From Marthasterias glacialis (Eukaryota; Echinodermata; Asteroidea; Forcipulatida; Asteriidae), in contig OU452222.1 of assembly GCA_911728455.2 (NCBI GenBank), forward strand, positions 1,418,001 through 1,482,000: a DNA stretch of 64,000 bases, in the 5' to 3' direction. Below, piece after piece: positions 13,801-42,778 of this stretch. Position 1 is the stretch's first letter; the number at the start of each line of letters is the position of its first letter. The notes beneath the pieces are model-generated. The model did not search any database. It was not told the origin of the DNA and saw nothing but the letters and a program-made list of their open reading frames with translations. Made by a program: the position numbers and the translations under genes.

Positions 13801-16800
13801 GCATTGAACACAGTTTGAGGAGCTTCATGATAAAGAGCCACAGGAGTTACCTGACAATTTCAACAAGCCCATCTCATGAAAAATGTACCAAACAAAAATA
13901 CTTTGCCAAAGCTAAACACTTAATTTCTTTTGGAGTAAATGTTTTTACTGTAGTGGAAATGTTTTACAGGATAGACCCCTGTACAGATGACGTAACACTT
14001 TCTTTACATATGTGTTTTCCTGCTGGCATTCCTAGCCCCCCCCCCCTCATTCCCTGGTCCCCACCATAAGAAAGTGCACATATAAACAAAGCATGAGGTC
14101 ATCAGTGCATGGGTCTATTCCGATTTCAACTTACCAACAGCGAGACAGCAATCTACATTGCTAAACTGAGCCAACTCTCTTGTAACAGTGTGTACTTGTA
14201 CACCAAGCTCCCTAGTTGGAACCAGAACCAGAACACGTGTGACTGTTATCTGTTTGGGTTTGTACAGAAGGCGCTCCAGAACAGGTAACATAAAGGCTGC
14301 CGTTTTACCTGTTGTTGGGTTAGAAAAAACAAACAAAATGTATTATAATAGATGTTCATTTTTACATCGCGGATAAGAATACCATTCTTATTTTTTCTGC
14401 CCATACACCGATGTGTTTTAAGCACTGTATACTCAATACATTCCCCCCCCCACCCCGAGTCCTGTGAAAAAAAAACACCTCACAGGCATATTCCTTGTGG
14501 GTTTGAATCCCACCCGAGGAATATGCCTGTGAGTTGTCTTTCACGGGACTACTGGTATACAGTGCCTAACACACATCAGTGTTTGGGCAAAAACCACAAA
14601 TAATAAACTGTATATTGTACAGAAACAGAAATACAGCACTTTTGGTGACAGAAATCCAGATTTTTTTTTGTATCTCTTGTTAGTATTCCTTGTTGACACA
14701 CAATACCAAAAACTATTTGGAGTGTTGTTGCCGAGAGGATAAGAACACCGGACTCAAGCTCTGGTGTTTCTGATCAGCAGAGTGTGGGTTCGAGTCCCGG
14801 TCGTGACACTTGTGTCCTTAAGCAAGGACACTTAACCACTATTGCTGCGTCCTTCAGATGGGACGTAAATCCGTAGTTGTGTAATGCACGTAAAAGAACC
14901 CAGTGCACTTTATCCAAAGAAAAGGGTTTCGCCCCGGTGTTCCTGGTTTGATCCACAGCACCATGCCACAGCACTTTGTAAACCGTTACATGGTGCTATG
15001 TAAAGGAACAGGTCTCATACTTCAAAATGTAACCCCACATACCTTGCAGGAAAAAACACTGAGCACTTTGAGATGCCCAAGGAACTGCGTATTATTATTA
15101 TTATTATTATTATTTCAGGCATTGGCAAATTGACTTACCAGTTCCAGTAGCAGAGCAAGCACAAATGTCTTTTGCAAGTAGAGCCATGGGGATAGTCTTG
15201 CCTTGGATAGGAGTCGGCATCACAAAGTTCATTGCACTAATTGCCTGTAGAGAGAAAGCATTACTGTTTAAGTTGGAATGGTACATATGATAATGTATCG
15301 TGAATAAGGTGATGGAAATCTGAACTTTAAGCAGAAACTCAGCCTATCAAAATGGGGCAAATTTCAACTTGGTGATAGTCAACTGGTTAAACAGTTGGCG
15401 CCGGTTGACATGTATCCACGAGCCGACAAACGAGTGACATTAAAACATGCCACTGTGTAAAATCGGAATACCAGAACATAGGTTGCCTGGACACTCCATT
15501 GCTTAGCGTACACAGAGCACACACACACACACCATGTAATGCTTCGTTTCATCCACACAAATAGGACACATGGTGCACAAAATTCTGCCATTTTTTGGCT
15601 ATTGTGCAGGCGTTATTGTGTAATCCCCAATTCCAGACCTTTGTTATTAGGTTCCAAGAAGAGGATTATGAGACATAGTATATTGTTTATTAATTGTATT
15701 TCGGCACATTGGAGGTAAGTCAGAGTGAATCGGGGATGTAGCCTTGGTTCCGGATTTAGTACCGTTGTAGGCCGTGGCACATGGCCGAGGTTTTGCAATT
15801 CGCAGTGCATGAATTTGACATAGAGAAAACAAAATGGTGCAACAAAGAGAATGTTTTTCTTTTGGATTTGTCAAGTCAAGGTTTCTTTGTGCCAGCGATA
15901 CTCTCAAAGAAAAATCATTCAAGCAACTCCGAGAAAAATAATCTAATCAGGCTGGACAGGAAAAAATCACGACGGCAACTGGTTAATATTAATCCACTCA
16001 TGTGTTTGGAAACTTCAGAGTCATTTGGTTGGAGTAACAAACAAAAAAATTAAGTCCAAGAAAGAATTAACCATAAATTGCAAAAAGACGGAGTGTATAG
16101 TGGTGAGCAAAAGGGACAGCCCTAAACGCAACTTGCAAATCGATGAAGTAAGTGCAGAAACTCAAATATCTTGGTGGTGTGGTTGCAGAGGATGGGCAGT
16201 GCGAAACAGAAATACAGAGATGCATAGGAATAGTGAAAGAATCTTTTCAAAATTGAATAAAATATTAAATTTTTTCAAAATTGAATAAAATATTAGATGA
16301 CAACAAAAACAAAGAAAAGAGTGTTGGATTGTTATGTAATGTTCACTCTTTTATATGGCAGCAAAAGTTGGACAATATCAGCACAGATGGAGAAGAGACT
16401 CAAAGCAGCTGAGATGTGGTCTTACTGACGAATGTTGTGAATTTCATGGACAGAGCATTTGAAAAACGAGGAAGTTTTGAGGGAGGTGGGAGCTAAAAGG
16501 AAACTGCTGGAAACAATCAGACAGAGACAACTGTAATTTCTTTGACACGTAATGAAGAAAGAAGGTCTTGAGAACTTAACAATCACGGGGTGCATCGAAG
16601 GGAAGAGAAGCAGGGTGAGGCAATGGTTAACATACTTGAAAAGTCTAAGTCAATGGATGGCGGACAGGGTACCAGAAAGTGAAAGAGTACACAGAAAGAA
16701 GCAGGAGTTGCTGAAAACAAAAAGAGACAGGAAACTGTGGAGAGCCATGATCGTTGACATCCTGAAGGGACATGGCACATGAAGAAGAACATCAAACATT

Positions 16801-19432
16801 AGCCTCTGATATCAATGATGCAATTTATACCTTGAGTAGTGGCCTTGACAGATTCATCTCTTGGAAACTGCTGTAGCCAGTTAGCTCAGGGACATCAGCA
16901 AAGAACTTGGCTTTCTGCGTCTCGGAATCGTCGGAATCAGAATCGTCCCCCGCTGAAATTAGAAAGTTACCAACAATTTTTGTCTTCAAGTTTCTAAAAA
17001 CAAACTTGTGTATGATACATCTTCTGGTGACAAACACAAACAATTATATTTTGTGAAATTTTTAATATAAATGACAAATTGTAATAGCTTCAACTTGGAT
17101 TACACATGTCTGTTAGTTCAAAAGTTATGTCTGTGATAGTTTTGTTTGAAACTTTATAAAGAAAACACTGTAAAAGTTTCAGCACATAACACACATATCT
17201 CAACCTGCCTAAAACATACATGGGTAAGGAAAATTTAATAAATGTGATAATACTAGATAGAGTGGATATGTCATGAATTAACCAGTTGCCACCAGGCAGT
17301 TAACAATGGCGGAAGCCTCTCGATGCCTCGTAATCCTCTTCTTGGAACAAAAGGACAAAAGTCTATAATCAGGAATTACATAAAAAAACACCTCTCAATG
17401 GCCAGAAAACGCCAATATATTCAAGATCTTTTTTTTTGTCCTTGTGTGGGTGAAACGAAGCAATACAGGGCGTGTGTGTGGTCTGGGCTCTTTACACGGC
17501 TACCGTTTCAAGGCAGGGAAAACATTTGCCTGTATTCACGACATCCGTCGCCTACTAGCCTAACGTACTGACTAAAATGACTTCTTACCTTGTTTTTGTT
17601 TTCTTTTCAGTCTTTTTTCGCTGGTTGCTTTGACTTTGATCTGATCCCATTGCAACTCCTCTAAATCATTCTCATCATCATCGTCGTCATCATCGCCATC
17701 AGCGACATCATGGGTACTGACTTTCTGCAATGTGTTTTCTGCTCCATCCTTCTCATCTACTACCTCTGAAAGTTTCTCAGATTCTTTCTCCTTTTAGATG
17801 AATTGTTAAGTGTTTGTGTCAGTGATGAAATAAAATATACTTTAAATTTCTTTAGTATCTACTGATTTTGATAAAAGCAATGACACCTTTTTTTTGATAC
17901 TCTTATGAATGCACATTCAAGACAACTAAATAAGTATGGCACTATTTACTTCAATTCAACCGCCATCTTATTCTATTGGCGAATAGGGAAAACCGGCAAA
18001 CCCTTGAAAATGTTCACAAAAACCTTCGAAACTAGTAGTATTTCTCTGTGTATTGTCACCAAAATGCATAGACAAACTTCATAGTAATTCTTTTCCTTCT
18101 CACAAATGTTTCAAGTGATTTCGAATTGTTTTCAGGGTAAGTTTGGCGAGAACTTGTGTTATCCCGGAAGTTGGGCGTTACATTGTAAACTGCACAGAGT
18201 CATTGGCATTTTACTAGACGCCGTTGTCATAAATAAGTATGGCACTATTTACTTCTCTGTCTCAAAGCAATGACAACAGCGTCTGTGAATATGAAATAGG
18301 GAAATAATGGATTAATGTCCGTAGGCAGTCATAGTTCTCTAACAACCAAGTTAGTCATTTCCTCATGTTCATGAAGTACTAGACATGTTGGAATTCATTT
18401 ATATTTTCTTTTGTAGACTACCAATCAATTAAATGAAAACAAACAAGACAAACAATCATCACAGAACCAGTTCATGTCTCACTTTTTTCCGGTCGTTTCT
18501 AATCTTGGCGATCTTTTGCTCCAGTGACGTAGTAGCGCCAATCAAGGTGTGGCCTCGTGGCTTCAACGTCTTCATAATGTTGGGACTCCATATACTTTCT
18601 TCATTTAAAGCTCGCTCCGAGAAGAAGAAATCCTGTGAAAAATCCTCCTGGCCCTTTCTCTGCCGCTTCACTTTGGATAACTTCTTGGGTTTAATGGCCT
18701 ATAATTGTTTTATAATAAAATTAAAGTTTCAAAAGTTAAACTCTCTTTCAATATATGTCAATAATATTCTAGAATTTTTAACATGTTTAACTTTAATAAT
18801 CATAATCAGAGCCGTGCAGAGTCACTCAATCATATCAACAATAGTCATACTTTGTTAAATAAATAGCTGTGCTAAAAATACTAATATAATAAACACATGA
18901 TAAAAACCATTGTTGATTGTTTGTAGTTAATTTGGCAACAGCACTACCTTAATACCTTTTCTAGTTGTAGTTTGTTTAACGAGTGTATTGTTTTGTAATG
19001 TTAATGCAAAACTGACAAATACAACTACACAAGTTATACTAAAATAACACAGTGAAAGTGAAACAATTCTGAGTAAAAATTATAATACATTATTTTCAAC
19101 AAATAAATTGACACCGCACACACACACACAGTAGTCAGAACTTCAAATTTCATGTCAGTTTGGTTTCGCATGTGTCGGAAATAGACCTCTTTACATATAT
19201 AATGTGCACATATAACCAAGCCACGTGATAAACTTTACACCACTCTTCGAGTGTTAACAAGTAAATTGTATTCTTCATCCAAAATAAACCGTAACGAACT
19301 GAAAAGACATTGCCATGAAATGCATTTATGTGTTATTCACATTACCTCCTCGTCGCTACTTGAATCTTCTGAGGCAACAGATATTTCGTCGTCATCTCCG
19401 ATCGTACCGATGAAATCGCTGGGCAGCGCCAT
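1847..19432 (-). CDS. DDX27: DDX27, ATP-dependent DEAD-box RNA helicase (18 coding exons)
   Basis: Nucleolar DEAD-box helicase of large-subunit rRNA processing (known role of the family). Coding exons in transcription order: 19346-19432, 18483-18698, 17589-17790, 16831-16952, 15139-15244, 14135-14308, 13188-13338, 11667-11766, 10519-10660, 9357-9493, 8280-8378, 7589-7671, 6310-6404, 4809-5015, 3434-3510, 3195-3312, 2339-2453, 1847-1949. They sum to 2334 nt, giving 777 aa against roughly 765-796 in human, with every phase joining correctly. Visible motifs: acidic N-terminus, Q motif (MPTPIQ, about residue 220), Walker A ATGTGKT (about 243), PTREL (about 280), DEAD (348-351), SAT (about 379), RGLDIEG in exon 11, [10 protein letters not shown] in exon 12. 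The lysine-rich tail ends KFSKRRK as in vertebrate DDX27. The start ATG is at 19430-19432; GATGGCGC around it resembles a YY1 site. The acceptor of exon 3 (17790) lacks a good pyrimidine tract but is the one that keeps phase. Introns are full of SINEs and fold-back elements. Confidence 0.95.
2003..2235 (+). repeat. tRNA-derived SINE, family D
   Basis: A-box-like TTGGTGTAGTGGT and B-box GGTTCAAATCCC, followed by a body (GTGGATTGGGTTTTC, TCCCTACCTG) shared with the copy at 31212-31485. Confidence 0.65.
2866..3054. mobile_element. hAT-like non-autonomous element
   Basis: Ends resemble GCGTAGCCAAG and its mirrored TATGCCACTG, like the AGTGGCGTA-type ends at 35236 and 42096. The interior is G- and C-tract rich with no open frame of interest. 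Confidence 0.45.
4158..4196. mobile_element. CTCF-motif MITE, half copy
   Basis: Contains ATAGGTGGCAGCAGACTTAC without the mirrored arm. Confidence 0.5.
4609..4775. repeat. Fold-back element
   Basis: GTTATCACACACGCGCTCGT at the left is mirrored by ACGAGCACGTGTGTGATAAC at the right. Confidence 0.6.
5318..5485 (+). repeat. SINE-A 3' body fragment
   Basis: Shares GATGGGACGTAAA, AAAAGAACCCAGT and the ACCTTGTAAACC block with full SINE-A copies; the tRNA head is missing. Confidence 0.55.
5563..5709. repeat. Fold-back element
   Basis: TAGACTGTGTAAGTCTCGC at the left and GCGAGACTTACACAGTCTA at the right. Confidence 0.7.
6131..6238. repeat. Fold-back element
   Basis: CAGTGAGGCCTAGTTCT mirrored by AGAACCAGGCCTCACCGTG, with flanking arms also complementary. 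Confidence 0.65.
6440..6625 (+). repeat. SINE-B fragment
   Basis: GTCGTGGGTTCGGATCTC (B box) followed by the ATATGCCTGTGAG, TTTCACAGGACTC and TGCTTAACACACATTGGTG blocks of the SINE-B family. Confidence 0.6.
6975..7117. repeat. Fold-back element with TTTCACGAAA termini
   Basis: GCAGCCGATTTCACGAAACC at the left, GTTTCGTGAAATCGGCTGC at the right, with inner CGCAACTGCGTAAG mirrored. Confidence 0.8.
7181..7333. mobile_element. CTCF-motif fold-back MITE, copy 2
   Basis: Full-length copy from ATGGGAGACTTTTGAGGACA to the mirrored TTCCAAAGTCTCCCAT; both arms carry the GGTGGCAGCAGACTTACC core. Confidence 0.8.
7769..7920 (-). mobile_element. LINE 3'-end fragment
   Basis: A (AAT)n run followed by ACATTTATACCGCGCTTA, the reverse complement of the common 3' tail of CR1/L2-type LINEs. 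No coding part seen here. Confidence 0.4.
8450..8780 (-). mobile_element. CR1/L2-type LINE, degenerate 3' ORF end
   Basis: Minus-strand reading contains [17 protein letters not shown] and [11 protein letters not shown], typical of the extreme C-terminus of CR1/L2 reverse transcriptase ORFs. Truncated and broken. Confidence 0.65.
9780..10410 (+). repeat. SINE-B copy interrupted by an insertion at about 9914-10366
   Basis: A box GGTCTAGTGGT and B box GGGTTCGAATCCC (tRNA-like head), body to TTGCTTAAC at 9913. The SINE resumes at about 10367 with ACACACCGGTGTATGGG. The 450-bp insert starts TTAACCCT. Confidence 0.6.
10974..11085. mobile_element. CTCF-motif MITE, copy 3 (right motif deleted)
   Basis: Left arm intact (CACTAGGTGGCAGTAGACTT); the right arm jumps from TGGTAAGTCT directly to CCCATT, losing the mirrored GGTGGCAG core. 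Confidence 0.7.
12160..13010. repeat. Large fold-back element (about 850 bp) in DDX27 intron 7
   Basis: Nested inverted arms: 12170-12370 pairs with 12755-12995 (shared CATCTGGCACGTGATGG and GCGAATGGACCAGTGAGAAT motifs), and 12400-12590 pairs with 12600-12720 (ACCTCATAACTTCTCTAGTT, GTTTGAGG). Diverged, no coding capacity. Confidence 0.65.
14360..14605. repeat. Two SINE-B fragments head to head
   Basis: A reversed SINE-B body (CCCATACACCGATGTGT to CAGGCATATTCC) abuts a forward one (GAATATGCCTGTGAG to CACATCAGTGTTTGGGC), forming a long inverted repeat. Confidence 0.6.
14722..15114 (+). repeat. SINE-A, tRNA-Leu-like head with (ATT)n tail
   Basis: A-box region TGCCGAGAGGATAAGAAC, anticodon arm ACCGGACTCAAGCTCTGGT (anticodon CAA), B box GGGTTCGAGTCCC, body with GATGGGACGTAAA and CCATGCCACAGCAC, and a terminal (ATT)n at 15091-15114. 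Confidence 0.75.
15960..16785 (+). mobile_element. Degenerate non-LTR retrotransposon (C-terminal reverse-transcriptase part)
   Basis: Interrupted plus-strand frames include [51 protein letters not shown] and [20 protein letters not shown], the familiar post-RT region of endonuclease/RT LINE polyproteins. It carries several stops and a 30-bp internal duplication near 16250. Sits in DDX27 intron 4. Confidence 0.7.
18195..18300. repeat. Small fold-back with duplicated flank
   Basis: AGACGCCGTTGTCAT mirrored by ATGACAACAGCGTCT; TAAGTATGGCACTATTTACT occurs both here and at about 17931. Confidence 0.5.
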
Positions 19433-19605
19433 CTTTAAAAATGGTTTCACACAGAATGTCACTACTGCGCATGATCGCAAAACTAGTGCGTAAGCCTTCT
19501 GTTTGGTACCCTTTTTATCGCTATGCTGTATACGATTTCCAGTAAATGAGTCACTGACTGAATTTTATTATTGCACTTTCTCATGATGATGACGGCAGAG
19601 TGAAA
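19433..19605. promoter_or_regulatory. Bidirectional promoter between DDX27 and ITFG1
   Basis: Only 173 bp separate the start codons of two divergent genes, so their promoters must overlap. It contains TGCGCATGATCGC at about 19464-19477, which resembles an NRF1 half site. The DDX27 start codon is embedded in AAAGATGGCGC, a YY1-like sequence on the minus strand. No convincing TATA box is seen. The architecture is typical of housekeeping gene pairs; factor assignments are inference. Confidence 0.6.
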
Positions 19606-39105
<19,500 letters not shown>

Positions 39106-40815
39106 AACCCATTCCCAATTCACCATTACAAATTTAGAAGCATAACCATTCCCTTAGATGTTGATTCATTTGTCAGTGAGTGACGTATGTCCAGCTGCAA
39201 GATACTGGAGATGTGCTTCATGGAAAACTACCAAAGCCTGAGAACTATTCGATCTGCTTATATGTTACTCAGTTTCTGCCATCGACTGGGAAATAAACCA
39301 TACCAACGATGGTCATTTTTGTTAAAAATGCACTAACTGAGATGTGAACACTGTTGTAATAAAGAATAATATTGAGTGGCTCAGAGAGTGGAATGGAAGG
39401 ATCACAAGCGCACCGTGAAATGGAATAGTCCAAATTTTACCGAGCGATAATATTTCTCCCATTTCTCGAATTAAAGCCACTCAATATTTGTTTTATATAA
39501 CTGACTAAGATCCTTGTCGTTTTATATATTTTTAAAACCGATTAAGTCCTTAAAATCGGTACCAGAAATGGACGCGAACGTCGTAGGAATATTATGTTGT
39601 GGTCGCCATGTTTGTGGGTTTGGTTGACAACAATGCAAAAAGTTCATATCGATCGGAGCACCTTTTGCACAGATGCTCCTTTGTTTTTACCAGCTGCACT
39701 CTACTGATCAAAAACATGTAACTATTCTCCATGGACTTTTTAATTGCCGATGTGGATGGGAGTAATAGTGAACGTCACGTGGTGTAAGTTCCACCAATCA
39801 AATGACAAGATGTACGTCAGTTATATAAACCGTATTATTATAATCCCGTCTCTTTAGATCCTATTGGTTTTTATTCACCTTTTAGGAATCATAACGTTCT
39901 CTAATCTGTAAAAGTTCGAAGTCTATTGTTTATGTAATTGGAATATTTCTACGCCATACTAGTCATTTGCCTGTCACCTTTTTGTATGATTGATAATGTA
40001 TTTTGTAGTTAGCATGTTATTGTTTAAAATGGAAAACGGTGGCATATTCTTTCTCCGAACATGTGCATTTTTCTAAGGATTAAATTGAGCTGTATCATAT
40101 TGTTCCTATATACTGTTGTTATTTATTAATTTCATTTTATTTGTGCAAAGTCCCCTTTCAGGATTTGTGGATTTCTAAATATGTTTTTGTTCGAGGAGAC
40201 TTAACTCCGAAGTTAACATTTCCTCATATGAGCACAGATAAATTATTGATGTCATTGGTTGTTAAAGGGTTTGACCCAATATTAACTGAACATAGATTTA
40301 TTCAACAGTTTTGAGTAGTTGTAATTATAATGTGTAACGTATGGAAGTTATTTATGTGAGAGAAAGTGCAAAAGCGTAACTAGGCCCAATTTCATACCAA
40401 GCTGCTTAAGCTCAAAACAAGTCCCTAAACACAGACAAATTATGCTTACCAGACTAAGGTTACCTGCCAACATACCATGTGACTTGTTCAATGTGTGACT
40501 GGTATCCTGCTCATTTATGCTAAGCAGGAAATTGTCAAGCAACATTTTCTGCTTAAAAGCAGCTCTGTGAAATTGGGCCTTCAATTAATTGAGTTTTAAT
40601 CATTAATAACGAGAAGAGACGTCCAGGATCCTCACCTTGTTCATTTTGAATACTTATTTGTGGAACCCAGACAGCGTCTTGTTAAATTGTTGTTTTATTG
40701 ATTCTTGGGATAGTGTAAAGTGAATATTAAAAAACGTACAAAATTTAGGCTAAAAAAAATACAACAATGTTTTAATGTATTATCAGCAGCGTGGTACATT
40801 TGGATTTTAAATAAA
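39106..40815 (+). other. ITFG1 3' UTR region and downstream
   Basis: No coding exon seen. AATAAA hexamers are at 39292-39297, 39358-39363 and 40810-40815, so the 3' UTR could be about 200 nt or up to 1.7 kb. A fold-back element lies at 40382-40580 inside this stretch. Confidence 0.45.
40382..40580. repeat. Fold-back element with GGCCCAATTTCA termini
   Basis: AGGCCCAATTTCAT mirrored by GTGAAATTGGGCCT; inner GCTGCTTAAGC and GCTTAAAAGCAGC. Confidence 0.75.
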
Positions 40816-41044
40816 GAAAATGAGATCGATGATTTCGCATAAACATTTTGATGTATTGCGGACACTTTTCCGATTGTAGGATAACATTATTAGTAAACAC
40901 CGTTTACTGCTCTGTCAACAGTTAACATTATGCCCCTTCACTTTATTTGTGTTTTTTTTCGGGGGGGGGGCCGAATTTGTTTTTACCAGTATGGAATATA
41001 TCCAGTAATTTCGTCACGGACGGGCGGACATTGAACTGGTTCCC

Positions 41045-41160
41045 GGTCCCTACATTGTTCCACATTCATTCAGAACGAGAACGATGTAGGGACCGGGAAC
41101 CAGTCTATATACAGTCAAAACGAGAATGGTGTAGGGACCGGGAACCAGTCTAGGGCGGAC
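41045..41160 (+). repeat. Tandem repeat, two to three units
   Basis: GTAGGGACCGGGAACCAGTCTA repeated at about 41086 and 41131, with a partial unit at 41040. Confidence 0.6.
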
Positions 41161-42095
41161 ATCAACAAGACCAAAGGGCGCCCACATCCGATAACATCTG
41201 GACGCCATTTTTGATGTTTCTGTGCAGATGTGACGGCGACTCATGTGAAGGTAAACTGAATTCAAATACCAATTTTCACCCACTTTAAAACCGTACAAAT
41301 TAGAGAGGATTTTTCATCACTGCTCGTAGACTACGTTGCATAGACTTGTTGTGCTGAAAAGAGTAAACAAACTTGAATATCTTGAGTGTGTGATTGAAAT
41401 GTTGAGCCCGTTGTGTTTTGGTAACTGTTTCCCCCCGGCGTATGTGGATGACCGGCTTACAGGGGTGCCTGGCCCGTGTTGAGACGAGTCGCTTGATGTC
41501 AAAAAGGGAGGTCACTGCGCCAGCAATATTTTAAACGCGTTTCCCATCCCAACTAAAAATATGTGTCCAAAGTTAGTACATTTTATTTAGATTGACACTA
41601 TCGACTTATCTTAGCAGAAGTAAAACTAAAACTTTAAAAAGAAGTAAAACTAAAAGAAAGAAATGTACAACGCGCATGTGGGGGTCAACAGCTGTCTCTC
41701 ATTACGTTGGTTACTGCTGGCGTGCTGTATTCCCTTTTCAAAATTAAAAAAAGTACTGCGCCCCAGTTACTATGTCTTCTTATAAAATAGTTATGCCTGT
41801 ATGATAAAGGCAGTGTTCTCTCCAAAGCAAAAAATGTTTTCTGCTATACCTCATGTCATATTCAAATCATAAATGGTTTTTTTTTCTTTTATTAACCAAG
41901 AGAAACATGCGTAAAGTGTGGTAAACCATGGAGGTAGAAAACCTCCATGGGTAAACATACTTCCAATATGTTTTATCATACATTTTAAAAAGCCTAAAAC
42001 AACTTTCAACAAGAGGAGCAAATAATTAGTTGTTCTGAATGTAAGATCAATAAATACAAATATAAGGATCATAACTCCTGTTGACACTATATGTA

Positions 42096-42430
42096 AGTTC
42101 AGTGGCGTAGCCGTGGGAGTCCAGTGTCCCTCAGGTGCCCTCCATACATGCAATTAATTAAAAAAAACTTGGCCCCGGTCCAAGGGGAAGGGCACGTTCC
42201 CCCTACAATTATCCAGTGCCCCTCAGGTGCCCCCCCCCTAGACCCAGTATCAGTAACTGGGGCGCTGTACTCCTTTTTTTGAGATGTTGACATTATCGGT
42301 CGTACTAGAACGGCCGATAATGTCAAAATCTCAAAAAAGGAGTACAGTGCCCCAGTTACTGGGTCTAGTGCCCACCATGAAAAAACAGATACGTAATTAA
42401 AAAAAAGGGGCCTCTGGAACCTCCCCCTCT
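42096..42430. mobile_element. hAT-like element with an internal long palindrome
   Basis: Starts CAGTGGCGTAGCCGTGG. Contains an almost perfect inverted repeat at 42238-42368 (AGTAACTGGGGCGCTGTACT mirrored by AGTACAGTGCCCCAGTTACT). Confidence 0.6.
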
Positions 42431-42778
42431 GAAAAGCAATGCTCTTCCCCTGTGCCTCCTCCCCCCCCCCCCCCCCGAACCCCAAGTTCTTTGTGTTTCT
42501 AATATTTTTGTTTTGAAAATGAATTCAATGGAGATCTTGGTTAAGAACTTTCTCTATAGTTAAACTTTTTATAAGTAAAGTAATTAATGATGTACAAATG
42601 TCTTTCCTAAAAAAAATAATTAATATCACATTGAAGTAAGATGAAAACAATGTGTTAAAAATTTTTCGCCACAACATCGTGTACAAATGCAATGATTGGT
42701 TGTGATCACTATATTATTTGATATTATTGACAGATATTGTTATCAAGCTACTACCAGATTGCCAGAAGTGTTGTAACC

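Noticed and set aside
18433..18858. 141-aa plus-strand open frame
   Set aside because: Antisense shadow of DDX27 exon 2 and intron.
42099..42485. 128-aa minus-strand open frame
   Set aside because: Runs through the hAT-like element and its palindrome; Gly-rich segments come from C tracts.
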